From: Avena insularis | Taxonomy: Eukaryota; Streptophyta; Magnoliopsida; Poales; Poaceae | Length of the DNA: 64,000 nucleotides | Reading direction: 5' to 3' | Assembly (NCBI GenBank): GCA_023614405.1 | Contig: CM042684.1 | Span: forward strand, 535,912,682-535,976,681 | Part shown: piece by piece, positions 12,459 to 23,991 of the stretch | Layout of the letters: the number at the start of each line of letters is the position of its first letter | Position numbering within the stretch: the first letter of the stretch is position 1 | Position numbers and translations under genes: made by a program | The notes under the pieces: generated by a model | Database searches by the model: none | What the model was told of the DNA's origin: nothing | Seen by the model: only the letters and a program-made list of their open reading frames with translations

Positions 12459-15100
12459 TCTGCCCTCTAGGATTAGACATGCACAAGATACATGCCTGCA
12501 TTAATGACTGCATCCTCTACCGCGGTGAGAAGTACGAGAATTTGGATGCATGCCCGATATGCACTGCCTTTGCGGATATAAGATCGACGAGGCGATCCTG
12601 GCGATGTTGAGGCGAGGCCCCTAGGAAGAAGGTTCTGCCAAGGTTATGTGGTATGCTCCTATAATACCACGGTTAAAACGTCTCTTGAAATAAAGAGCAT
12701 GCCAAGTTGTTGCGATGGCACATGGAAGACCGTAAGAAAGACGCGATGTTGAGACACCCGCTGATGGGTCACAGTGGAGAAAAGTCGGCGAGTACGGACT
12801 TATGCGTGGCGCAAGGAACTTAAGGTTTGGTCTAAGTACGATGGCATGAATCCTTTTGGTGGCGAGCTGCAGTCACAGCACCTGGTGACTCTATGTATCT
12901 ATAACCTTCCTTCTTGGTTGTGTATGAAGAGGAAGTTCATTATGATTCCAGTGCTCATCCAAGGCCCGAGGCAACCCGACGACGACATTGATGGGTACCT
13001 AAGGCCATTAGTTGAAGAACTTTTACAGCTGTGGTCCAAACCAGGTGTACGTATGTGGGATGAGCACAAAGGGGAGCCATTTGACCTAAGAGCATTGCTT
13101 TTCGTAACCATCAATGATTGACCTACTCTTAGTAACATTTCAGGGCAGACAAACAAGGGATACAATGCATGCACACACTGTTTAGATGAGACTGAAAGTG
13201 TATATTTGGATAAATGTAAGAAGGTTGTGTACCTAGGGTATCGTCGATTTCTTAGAACCGCATCGATGAAAGAAAGGCAAGCATTTCAAACGTCTGGCGA
13301 ACCCGGAGGAAGCTTGTCCTCCGTGCGGTGAGGAGGTATTTGGTATGGTCAAGGACCTAGAAGTAATCTTTGGAAAAGGTCCTAGCAGTCTATCTGTTCC
13401 GAATGACGATGCCGGACACATGCCCATGTGGAAGAAGCAATCTATATTTTGGGACCTACCCTATTGGAAAGTCTTAGAGGTCCGCTCTTCAATCGACGTG
13501 ATGCACGTGACGAAGAATGTTTGCGTGAACCTGCTAGGCTTCCTAGGAGTGTATGGGAAGACAAAAGATACACCGGAAGCACGGCAGGACCAGCAACGTC
13601 TGAAAGACCCTGAAGAGCCTATGCATCCTGAGAACGAGAAGGGTAAACGATGCCACTTAACTCCTGCCAGCTACGCTCTTACCAAAGCAGAAGGAAATCT
13701 TTTTGAATGCTGAAGCGATCAAGGTCCGTCGGCTTCTCGAATATAAAGGGAATAATAAATATGGCGAGAAAAATTCCAAAACCTGAAGTCTCATGACGCC
13801 ACGTGATTATGACACAATTGCTTCCGATTGCATTGAGGGGCTTCTACCTGAAAATGTACAAGTACCCATTGTGAAGCTATGTGAATTCCTCAATGCAATA
13901 TCTCAGAAGGTAATCGATCCAGAAAGCCTACCAGGGTTACAGACAGATGTGTCCCAATGTCTTGTTAGCTTTGAGTTGGTGTTCCCACCATCCTTCTTCA
14001 ATATTATGATGCATCTCCTGGTTCACCTAGTAGAAGAGATTGCCATTCTCGGTCATGTATTTCTACACAATATGTTCCCCTTTGAGAGGTACATGGGATT
14101 CTTAAAGAAATATGTTCATAACCGTGCTAGGCCAGAAGGAAGCATCTCCAAGGGCTATGTAACAAAGGAGGTCATTGAGTTCTGTGTTGATTTTATTCCT
14201 GACCTTAAGGCGATTGGTGTTCCAGAATCACGACATGTGGGGAGACTGCATGGAAAAGGCATCCTAGGATGTAAAGCAATGATATGTAGGGACGGGCATT
14301 CTCTCAATCAAGCACACTACACGGTTTTACAAAGATCTATCTTGGTTGCCCCGTATATCAATGAACACAAGAATTTAATACGCCTCAAACACACGGGACA
14401 GTCTGATGAATGGATTATAAGTGAACACATGGCGAGTTTTGGTGGCTGGCTGCAAAGACTTCTCACGAATAACACCACTGTTGGGGATCAGCTGTACTTG
14501 TTGGCCAGGACACCATCTTCGACTGTATGTACTTTCCAAGGGTACGAGATAAATGGGAATACATTTTACACGATAGGCCAAGATAAAAAGAGCACCAACC
14601 AAAATAGTGGTGTCCGCTTCGATGCAGCAGAAGACAATGGGCAAAAGACCACGTATTATGGGTTCATAAAGGAGATATGGGAACTTGACTATGGACCTAA
14701 TTTTAAGGTCCCCTTGTTTCGATGCAAATGGGTCAAGCTAACAGGAGGATGGGTTGAGGTAGACAAGACGGAATGACAATAGTGGATCTCAACAATCTTA
14801 TGAAGGTAGACAAGAACTTAGACGAACCATTCGTCTTAGCCAATGATGTGGCTTAGGTTTTCTATGTGAAGGACATGTCTACCAAACCGAAAAAATAAAA
14901 AATAAGCAAACAGATACATCACACGATGAGCCAAAGCGTCACATAGTTTTTTCAGGGAAAAGAAACATCGTGGGAGTGGAGGACAAGACAGACATGACAG
15001 AAGATTCTAATAAGTTTGATGAAATTCCGCCCTTCAGAGTGAAGACTGACCCAACCATCCTATTAAACGGTGTTAATACTCCATGGTTACGGCCGATGCG
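12459..15100 (+). pseudogene. CACTA-1 TNP2 transposase, central and C-terminal remainder
   Basis: Recognisable but broken CACTA transposase. Pieces in order: Cys-rich segment (KIHACINDC, 12480-12600); Transposase_21 core in shifting frames (12774-13121, then 13125-13330, then 13345-13713 with RSSIDVMHVTKNVC); DUF4218 region (13793 to about 14200, FPFERYMGFLKKYVHNRARPEG); DUF4216 region near 14690-14776 (PLFRCKWVKLTGGWVE); and a C-terminal remnant with KNLDEPFVLA and VFYVKD after a stop at 14774. Stops or frameshifts near 12604, 13119, 13340, 13711 and 14774 inactivate it. About 0.7 kb of N-terminal coding, present in CACTA-2, was deleted along with the Copia 5' LTR. Confidence 0.9.
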
Positions 15101-15234
15101 ATCATAAGATTGCCTATATGTATTAATTGAGCCATTTTTGGCACACATATGTATCTCAACATGGAAATCAATGTCATATTTCTTATGTTAACAGTATATG
15201 TATTAAATAAGCCATTTTTCTTCCTTCTATTTCT

Positions 15235-15332
15235 TCCCTCCATTTTTCGTCCCGCCATTTTTTCCCGCCATTTTTTCCCGCCATTTTTCTTCCCGCCATT
15301 TTTCTTCCCGCCAGTTCTTCCCTCCAGTTCTT
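15235..15332 (+). repeat. Short tandem repeat (TTCCCGCCATTTTT type)
   Basis: About six imperfect 14-17-bp units between the transposase remnant and the next TATA box, forming a pyrimidine-rich stretch upstream of the small open frame. Confidence 0.8.
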
Positions 15333-15334
15333 CA

Positions 15335-15346
15335 CTATATATATAT
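15335..15346 (+). promoter_or_regulatory. TATA box of the 15414 open frame
   Basis: An alternating TA run (TATATATATATG) about 70 bases upstream of the ATG at 15414. Confidence 0.5.
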
Positions 15347-15413
15347 GTAGGGTTGGCCTCCATTGTCATTGCACATCTCTAGACTCATATCTGCAACCTC
15401 ATCACTCTTTCCC

Positions 15414-15875
15414 ATGGATTCCACCGTAGCACTAACCCCTAGGGAGGCGGAGGCGCCTCATTGTCCCCGCCCCTACCTCTGTGTCCCCGTCGGCTGGATG
15501 CTGAGCGCCGGAGACGTGCCGGTTCCTCCTGTCCCTCTAGGTGTGGCGCGCCAGATGGCTATCACGAACCACTACTACTTCGAGCTCACGCCGAAGCAGC
15601 GGAGGAATCCCAGATGGCATCCCGACTATTTCCCTACTTGGGAAGCCTTCTTCGTGGACCGGCGTGAGAGGGCGCTCGCCAGGCATGAGGAGGACGGCCC
15701 ACCTCCTCCGAACTTCAACGAGGCCGGCCGTCGGCTATGGTGGCGCAGTCGGACTCTCCAGAGCGTCATGGCCTATGACACTGCCGCCGACTCTAACCCC
15801 CGTCTGCGCTACCCTCAAGTCCAGCCCACGCGTACTCAGCCTTCAAGGTTCAATTACTACCCCAGACGAGCATGA
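15414..15875 (+). CDS. CACTA-associated small protein, function unknown
   Basis: An uninterrupted frame of 153 codons starting MDSTVALTPREAEAPH; the frame is open 17 codons further upstream, but this Met sits better relative to the TATA run. The product has a Pro-rich N-terminus and a compact charged/aromatic middle (FELTPKQRRNPRWHPDYF, FFVDRRERALARH, RRLWWRSRTLQSVM). I do not recognise a named domain; similar frames seem to accompany grass CACTA elements, but I cannot confirm that here. It lies between the transposase remnant and the 668-bp array, on the same strand. It is open although the transposase is riddled with breaks. CACTA-2 lacks this interval. It could be a partial exon. Confidence 0.5.
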   Translation: MDSTVALTPREAEAPHCPRPYLCVPVGWMLSAGDVPVPPVPLGVARQMAITNHYYFELTPKQRRNPRWHPDYFPTWEAFFVDRRERALARHEEDGPPPPNFNEAGRRLWWRSRTLQSVMAYDTAADSNPRLRYPQVQPTRTQPSRFNYYPRRA

Positions 15876-16090
15876 CGGCGCGTGGCAATGACGACTACAA
15901 AGCGAGTATTACAGGTGTAGGCAGGAGCATGACTGAATCACTCCAACATTCCGAAACAAGTTCGGCCGATTGTTACTTAATCTGGCCATTTATCTTAATT
16001 TTCAGTTCTTTTATGTATCTTAATTTTCAGTCGTGCTTTATGTAACTTACTATTAGTTGCATTCTGTATTTTAATTCCAGTTCTATCTCC

Positions 16091-18445
16091 TTCACAAAAT
16101 GACCTATCTTATTCGAGGTTTCTTGGCATTTTCCATTTTCCGAGCATAAAAAACGGACGGTTTTGTGAACCAACCACCAAATGGCTAATTCAAAAAACCA
16201 CCACCACATTTTACAAAAATACTAGACCACCTTATATGGACAATGTACCAACAGGGGGATCTGAAACCTTTCCGTCCACCTCTAGTGAAAAAGACAAATT
16301 CCTGCCGAATCGGCAGGAAGTGGGTCAGATATAAACTACAGGTACATGATACGATGCTCATGATTTTTTACAAAAATAATTTTTAGGTTCACAATTTGCT
16401 ATTTTATCAAAAATCCAATGCAAGTTGAGCAAGGCTTGGCCCCGAGCTAAGAATCTTCATGCCCGTTGTTCGACAAAGTTTGACGATAGTTTAAAACAGG
16501 GATAAAAAAATAAAAAAAGATCGAAACAGTGCGAAACCTTCGCGTGGTGTTATATTATGTGACATACTTAGAAGGAAATATCTCAAACTTGGTATATTGA
16601 TTATGTCTCAAAAAAAACCTTTACAAAATGACCTATCTCATTCGAGGTTTCTTGGCTTTCGGGTCAAATGACCAATGTTATGGCTAGAATCAAGGCATAG
16701 TTTGTGATAATATGGTCATATTGTGCATACATGTGTATCATGGCATAGGAAACAATGTTGCAAGAGGAAGTTTTCTTTTTTGTCGCACCAAAAAGGCATT
16801 TTCCATTTTGCGAGCATAAAAAACGGACGGTTTTGTGAAGCGATCACCAAATGGCTAATTCAAAAAACCACCACCATATTTTACAAAAATACTAGACCAC
16901 CTTATATGGACAATGTACCAACAGGGGGATCTGAAACCTTTCCGTCCACCTCTGGTGAAAAAGACAAATTACTGCCGAATCGGTAGGAAGTGGGTCAGAT
17001 ATGAACTACAGGTACATGATACGATGCTCATGATTTTTTACAAAAATCATTTTTAGGTTCACAATATGCTATTTTATCAAAAATCCAATGCAAGTTGAGC
17101 GAGGCTTGGCCCCGAGCTAAGAATCTTCATGCCCATTGTTCGACAAAGTTTGACGATAGTTTAAAACGGAGATAAAAAATAAAAAAAGATCGAAACAGTG
17201 CGAAACCTTCGCGTGGTGTTATATTATGTGACATAGTTAGAACGAAAAATCTCAAACTTGGTATATTGATTATGTCTCAAAAAAACCTTCACAAAATGAC
17301 ATATCTCATTCGAGGTTTCTTGGCTTTCGGGTCAAATGACCAATGTTATGGCTAGAATCAAGGCATAGTTTGTGATAATGTGGCCATATTGTGCATACAT
17401 GTGCATCATGGCATGGCAAACAATGTTGCAAGAGGAACTTTTCCTTTTTGTCGCACCAAAAAGGCATTTTCCATTTTGCGAGCATAAAAAACGGACGGTT
17501 TTGCGAAGCAACCACCAAATGGCTAATTCAAAAAACCACCACCACATTTTACAAAAATACTAGACCACCTTATATGGACAATGTACCAACAGGGGGATCT
17601 GAAACCTTTCCGTCCACCTCTGGTGAAAAAGACAAATTCCTGCCGAATCGGTAGGAAGTGGGTCAGATATGAACTACAGGTACATGATACGATGCTCATG
17701 ATTTTTTACAAAAATCATTTTTAGGTTCACAATATGCTATTTTATCAAAAATCCAATGCAAGTTGAGTGAGGCTTGGCCCCGAGCTAAGAATCTTCATGC
17801 CCGTTGTTCGACAAAGTTTGACGATAGTTTAAAACGGAGATAAAAAATAAAAAAAGATCGAAACAGTGCGAAACCTTCGCGTGGTGCTATATTATGTGAC
17901 ATAGTTAGAAGGAAAAATCTCAAACTTGGTATATTGATTATGTCTCAAAAAAACCTTCACAAAATGACATATCTCATTCGAGGTTTCTTGGCTTTCGGGT
18001 CAAATGACCAATGTTATGGCTAGAATCAAGGCATAGTTTGTGATAATGTGGCCATATTGTGCATACATGTGCATCATGGCATGGCAAACAATGTTGCAAG
18101 AGGAAGTTTTCCTTTTTGTTGCACCAAAAAGGTATTTTCCATTTTGGGAGCATAAAAAACGGACGGTTTTGCGAAGCAACCACCAAATGGCTAATTCAAA
18201 AAACCACCACCACATTTTACAAAAATACTAGACCACCTTATATGGACAATGTACCAACAGGGGGATCTGAAACCTTTCCGTCCACCTCTGGTTAAAAAGA
18301 CAAATTCCTGCCGAATCGGTAGGAAGTGGGTCATATATGAACTACAGGTACATGATACGATGCTCATGATTTTTTACAAAGATCATTTTTAGGTTCAAAA
18401 TATGCTATTTTATCAAAAATCTAATGCAAGTTGAGCGAGGCTTGG
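16091..18445 (+). repeat. 668-bp tandem repeat array, about 3.5 units
   Basis: The anchor GAC(C/A)TATCT occurs at 16101, 16630, 17298 and 17966. The last two spacings are exactly 668. The first is 529, because unit 1 lacks about 139 bases right after TTTCTTGGC. The array ends at GCGAGGCTTGG (18445). Units differ by few substitutions, so the expansion is recent. Each unit holds short open frames on both strands (60-87 codons) that shift or stop between units; I treat these as non-coding. One further unit lies in CACTA-2 at 54250-54940. Confidence 0.92.
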
Positions 18446-18845
18446 TCAGATTCAAGTGTATACAAAAGATGCGGCATTTAAATATCCAAACAATTCAAAA
18501 ATGTTAATACAAAATAAAATATGATTTGCTCTAATAAAACAGGGTTAGATTCCTTTTTAGATGCTTAATATTTCTTATGTTCAAAGTTTTAGGATTTGAC
18601 CATTTATTTTTGTTTGAATTGAATAATCAAAATTTATATGTAAGTGTTTTAATCATTTTGAAAATTTTCATCTAAAGTAAATATAAAATGTTTTTACATG
18701 AATGGATAGATATTATTTTTCGGAAAATTATGATATATTATTCATATTTTTCTGAGTTGAAATGAATAAGATATGAATTTTCTAAATTCATATCCTATTT
18801 TTTGAATTATAAATGCCCCCACCCCTTTAATGCATGAAATAAATG
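18446..18845. other. AT-rich CACTA internal spacer
   Basis: Very AT-rich, with no gene. It is nearly identical to 54941-55338 of CACTA-2 and separates the 668-bp repeat from the internal promoter. Confidence 0.75.
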
Positions 18846-18849
18846 CCCC

Positions 18850-18898
18850 CCTTTAACACCGGTTCCAGCCACGAACCGGTGTTAAATGGAGGTATAAA
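18850..18898 (+). promoter_or_regulatory. Internal CACTA promoter with subterminal-type repeats
   Basis: An inverted pair CTTTAACACCGGTT / AACCGGTGTTAAA is followed at once by GGTATAAATG, with TATAAA at 18893-18898. This is the same arrangement as the 5' terminus at 6005-6057 but lies 13 kb inside the element, ahead of the second gene. Confidence 0.7.
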
Positions 18899-20264
18899 TG
18901 CGGGCGCGTTCCTCTTCCTCCCCCAGCCAGATTGATCGAGCGCAAAGAGGAGCGCGCAGAGAGCAGAGCCACGGCGGAGGAGCAGAGCAGAGCCGCCCGC
19001 CACCGCGACCTTCGTCGTCCGCCGCCGTCACCACCGCCCGCCACCGCGTCCGAGTCGTCCGCCACCCCCCCCCCGTCCACTCGCGGAGCCACCACTAGCC
19101 TCCGGCCGGCGCCACGCGCCACCACTCGCCGCCGACCCCGCCGTCCTCGCCCGGTGCCGCGCGCCACTCCCCGCCGACCCCGCCGGTAGTAGTGTTATTA
19201 ATTAGTTATAATTAAGTGTGTATATTGTATTATTATTAAGTTTTTTATTGGAATTTTGTTATAATTAGTTATAATTAGTTATATTGTAGTTATTATTAGA
19301 ATTTTGTTATTGTACTAAGTTTAGGGTTAGTATTAGTTTAGGGTTAGTATTAGTTTAGGGTTATTATATGTGGATTCGCAATAGATTTCTACTTGTTATT
19401 GTATTATTAGTAGTTTAGTGTTAGTATTAGTTTAGGGTTTATTTAGTTTAGGGTTATTAGTTTAGGGTTTATTAAGTTTAGGGTTATTAGTTTAGGGTTA
19501 TTATTTAGTGTAGTTTAGTGTATTTAGTTTAGGGTTATTTAGTGTATTTTATAGTTAGTATTAGTTTAGGGTCGTCACCTCGCTGCTCTGCAAGCGCCGC
19601 CGCTGGCCGTTGTCGTTAACGTCGCTCCGGTGACCCCTAGGTAGTGGCGCCGCCCGTTTTAGGTAGGCCGCATCACGCTAAGGCGAACCCGCTACCTCGC
19701 GCGCCCTAGGGTTTGGACCCCTCTCATATGCATCCGGGATTTCTTCGAATTAGGGTTTGGACCCCTTGGAACTCGTTTAAAATGATCAAGCATCCTTAGG
19801 GTTTTAATTTCATTTGTGTATTTATTTGTGTATTTTTGTATGAATAATATGTATATTTGTGTATGAATCCAAGTCCACTTGAATGTTTACTCTCTTACTC
19901 TAGATAATATTATGCAATCGACCCTGACCTCCTCTGTCCTTGCCGAGCCCACGTCGTGCTGGTTCGAACGCACACCCCCACGCATCCCGGCCCCACTCTC
20001 GCCCTAGCGCCGCCACCTCTCGTTGTCAATATAGCATTATAATAACCATGCTATGTTAACCAACTTTCATGACAAGTTAATTAGAAGAAGTAAATGTACC
20101 CTCTCATATGAATCGGGGGTTTCTCCGAATTAGGGTTTGGAATGACCAAGCATGTATTAGGGTTACATTTCAATACTTTTAACCTGTCATATCATCATCT
20201 TTGCTTGAGCATTTCAATAGATGTATTACTGATATTTGTGTGATCATATTTTGTTTTAGAAACT
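18899..20264 (+). other. Leader exon and 5' UTR intron of second CACTA gene
   Basis: A GC-rich leader (about 18920-19190) is followed by a long AT-rich stretch ending in TTTTGTTTTAG at 20259, directly before AAACT and the start codon at 20265. A 5' UTR intron from about 19190 to 20259 is plausible. The 'open frames' in the GC-rich leader are Arg/Pro-rich and not believed coding. Copy 2 lies at 55463-56878. Confidence 0.55.
19318..19575 (+). repeat. Degenerate TTTAGGG (telomere-like) repeat cluster
   Basis: About ten TTTAGGG heptamers separated by TTA-rich spacers (e.g. GTTTAGGGTTAGTATTA), inside the putative 5' UTR intron. The matching cluster is at about 55938-56190. Spacing is irregular, so it is not a telomeric tract. 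Confidence 0.8.
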
Positions 20265-23200
20265 ATGGATCCACTCAGTAGAAACCTTGAAGATGAAGAA
20301 ATAATGGAAAATAATCCACGAGGACACCTCACAATATCTGAACTTGGAGGGACATGATGGCAGCTCAAGTAGTCATGGAGAAGATGACGACTCCGGTGAA
20401 CGCACTTTAGTGATTACAAAGTCTGTCAAGGTATATGCATGGATTAAGCCTCTGCTGAATTGCACCGATTGATTTGTATATATGTAAATTTATTAATTAA
20501 TGCTTCTTTCTTCTTTTAGCCCTCTGGATCGACCAGCCAGCAACAATCTTCTTCTATGAAAAAGAGCAAGCGAGGCGCGAGCCATCGGTTGAAAGATCGT
20601 GCAAAGTTCACGATCGAAGGCGATCGTGTTGATGGCGGACCGATGGAGCCCAAGAAGGCCGCAGAACAAATTTGTATGTCACCGAGTTCTTGTTAGGGAC
20701 CAAATCCCAATCATAATTGAATATTGGAATAAGACAAAGAAGGGCGATGATTTTGTCGATGAAAGATCCAAAGAAACGCTTTGGAATTCGCTGTTGGTAA
20801 ATTTCACCCTTCCGCCAGAGGAGGATGAAAACAAACCGGTTATAAAGGAAAAGGTCAAAGAGTGGACTCTAAATAAGATGGCTGACGCTTTCCGCAACTG
20901 GAAGACAAAATTGAACAAATTTGTCAAAGCTCGCGAGACTCCAGATTTCGAAGACGCATATTATGCGAAGACAAGACCTCACTGGCCCGAATTTGTGGCA
21001 TATAAAAAAGGTGCTATAGCTAAAAAGAGGTCAGAAACCAATACGCTAAATGCCCAGAAGAAGGAATATCACCAGAGGACGGGGTCAGGTGGCTACATAT
21101 CTCAGAGGCCTAAGTGGGAGGAAGCTGAAAAGGCCCTACGCGACAGAGGGATCACACCCCAGACACATGGGTGGGACCTACGTGCAAAGTCTTGGTTCTA
21201 CGGAATCGGGGCAAGGTTGGACCCAGAAACAGGATTGTGTATCTTCCCAACCCTCCTTGCCAAACCCGTCACTGAACTCATCACGGCATACAAGGAAACA
21301 GCCGCCAGGACCTTCCATCCCGACAGAGAGAATGACCATCTCACATGCGCCATCGGTAAAAAAGAACACCCTGGACATGCACGAGGCACAGGGGGTATGA
21401 CGTGGAAGGTTGGGTTTGCCGAGTGGAGCGACTCTTACAGATGGCGCGGCAGAAAAGAAAAAGAGCGTACAGATCAAATGACATAGATAGAACATGCACT
21501 TGTGGCGCTGCAGGCGCAAGTGAATGCACAACAGAGCCATCAAGCTACCGGCCATCTCAGCGGCACGAAGAGCCTGCATTGGAAGCTGCCATGCCTGCAT
21601 CTGCGGAAAAGCAGCGTGGCTTCCACAGAGAACGTGCAGCCCACGCTTGAAATGGCGGGTCCTCGATACCCCGTGGATGAGATCACGGAGAGCGAACACG
21701 CTGAGCTGCATGTGAGATTAATGGGCTTATCCATTAAGGTGGCTGTCGGCTATGCCTTACCTCCTGTAGCTGGTGGAACTTACCACTGCCGACCGATTTC
21801 AGATGGCTATGCTATTGTCGGGGTGGATGAGGTTGTGAAGGAATATGAGGAAGCACAGCTTGACCATGCTACAGGTGAAGGTGAAACTCAATTCAATTTT
21901 GCATTGAAAACAACCATTCTTTGGAAGATGGAACACATCGTGCTTCCAAATTGGAGGCCACTGGCACCCCCGCCATCTCCGCAACGTCAGCAGTCTGAGC
22001 CGCTTCAGCCATCTCCTGCGCGGCAGCCATCTTCGGCGCTTCAGCCATCTCCTGCGCGGCATCCATCTCCGGCGCGCCAGCCATCTCCGGCGCTTCAGCC
22101 ATATCCTTAGCGTAAGCGAAAGAGCACTGCCACGAAGAGCATCACTAGCACTGCCACAAAGAAATCCGCAGGAAACTGTACGCCAAAGAGTTCAAAAAAC
22201 TACGTCCCGCAGCCTTCCGCCAAGCCATTGCCGGTTTTACCGTGGAATCGCAGCGACGAGGAGACCAATAGGATCTCGAAAGAAGAGGTCAAGAAATTCT
22301 TTGCACCTAGACGGGCTAAGCCAAAGGAGAAAATAGATCCGGCGGTGGTGGAGAAGTTTTACAAAAATCTTTTGAAACCTGAAACCCCACTTGTGCCGGA
22401 CTACGAGCGCCAAATTTTGAAGGGGGATGCAAGGCGCCGTAGGGAGACTGAAAGTAGCAGTCGTGTGGCACCCCAGAAAACAGTTCCCATGCTCGGAGAG
22501 CAGGAAAACCAATCACGTGCCCCGCTCCAAGTGTTCGACACACGTGACGCTCCTGCCGTAAATGATTACGAGGCAGAACTACAAAGAAAGGCCAATGAGA
22601 TGGGGATGACTTACATTTCATACTTGAACATCATGGGAGACAACTTGCCCAAAGGCGATGCCAACCCCATACAGCCATGGAAGTATGGGAAGAATCTCGT
22701 CAAGAAAGAGGATCTCAAGAATTTACCAACAAAGATGCGAAGATTGCACAAGTGGTACCTTGATTTCTGTAAGACGAGAAAGGAAGAATGGATCACGACG
22801 CATATAAGAGATCATATTTTCTTGTGCGGAGACGACGCGATCACCTTCAACATTCAAGACTTGCATTTTCTATTCAATCAGAAGGAACTCGACAAAGCTG
22901 CCATGAGCCTTTATTGTGTGTAAGTACTATTTCTTTAATTTCTATCTCATCTCATTCAATTCATTAATTGCATGTATATATATGCTCACCATATATTTAT
23001 ATATATACTATTATGCAGGAAAAAGGTTATGGAATGCATGAAAGGAGGCCCTTTTAACATTGGGTTCGTTGACCCAAATAGAGTTCATGAACAAGTGGTA
23101 AGAGATAAACCCGGGCAAACAGAAGATTTCTTGCTAAGGTCTTTACTGAGACAACAAACCAAAAGGGAAATACTATTGCCTTACAACTTCTTGTGAGTAA

Positions 23201-23991
23201 TGTTACCCTCTCTTGTACACATTCTGTTTCGGCTTACTCGATGTTAAGTTTAACTGATGATGAGTTATGCGTGCGTAGATTCCACTTTATTCTGCTAGTC
23301 ATTCAACCTGACTCAGGAAAAGTCCTTGTCATGGACTCGTTACGAAAAGAAAAAGAGCTATGGGCAGACTTTAGAGAGATGCTCCAGAGGTAATTTCAAT
23401 CATATTATCGCACTAGATCGACAACTTTCGTGACAACAAGTAATTAATTACTCCTTTATCCATTTTCTTTGCCGGACAGGGTTTGGAAAAGGTTCACGGG
23501 CAGGGCCGTGGGTGAATGGTCAGAAGAACTAAAATTTATAGACCAAAATGTAAGTAGTACTAGCTAGCTAGGTCTGCGTATGTCTTTGATTCTGCTTCCA
23601 ATTCCATTATATCATGCTTTATTGATTATTATTTTGATTGAACTATCTATTCTCGTAAAGTGCGCGCATCAGGGACACGACAATAACTTATGTGGGTACT
23701 ATATTTGCGAGTTCATTCGCAACACGATATGTGCGACGGGCCAAGCCGCACTAGAACAACTTAGAGTAAGTAAACAAAGTACAACATTATTTTATTACCA
23801 TCAATTGTGTTGAGTTTTATTCTTATATATATATATTGACCCTATTCTTCATATATATTCAGATCGAACGGATGCGGGACCAACTCCTACCATTTGACCG
23901 CATACGAGCCATTCAAGAGGAATTGGCGGGGTTCATACTTGATGAGGTCGTCACGCCTGGCGGAGAACTCTTTAGATATCCACCAAAATGA
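20265..23991 (+). pseudogene. CACTA second gene: Transposase_24-like plus Ulp1-like, 7 exons
   Basis: Spliced gene with exons about 20265-20430, 20520-22919, 23019-23192, 23279-23389, 23480-23549, 23661-23765 and 23863-23991; all junctions are GT-AG. The N-terminal part (KTKKGDDFVDERSKETLWNS, YHQRTGSGGYISQRPKWEEA) matches the Ptta/En/Spm (Transposase_24) type that accompanies TNP2. A Pro/Ser/Gln-rich repeat (PSPARQPS) follows. The C-terminal exons resemble a Ulp1/C48 cysteine protease, with His in NFLFHFILLVI, Asp in KVLVMDSL, and Gln-Cys in HQGHDNNLCGYYICEF. Breaks: frame changes near 20310 and 20610-20690, and in-frame TAG at about 21484 and 22108. Ulp1-like domains are known in plant CACTA and Mutator-like elements. 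The protease exons themselves look undamaged. Confidence 0.8.

Noticed and set aside
16091..18445. Possible CRISPR-like or coding repeat array
   Set aside because: Unit is 668 bp with no spacer pattern, genome is plant, and short frames inside break between units.
18920..19190. Arg/Pro-rich frames in the CACTA leader
   Set aside because: They sit between TATA box and spliced start, differ by indels between the two copies, and carry no motif.
19318..19575. True interstitial telomere
   Set aside because: Heptamers are irregularly spaced, few in number, and present in both transposon copies, so they belong to the element.
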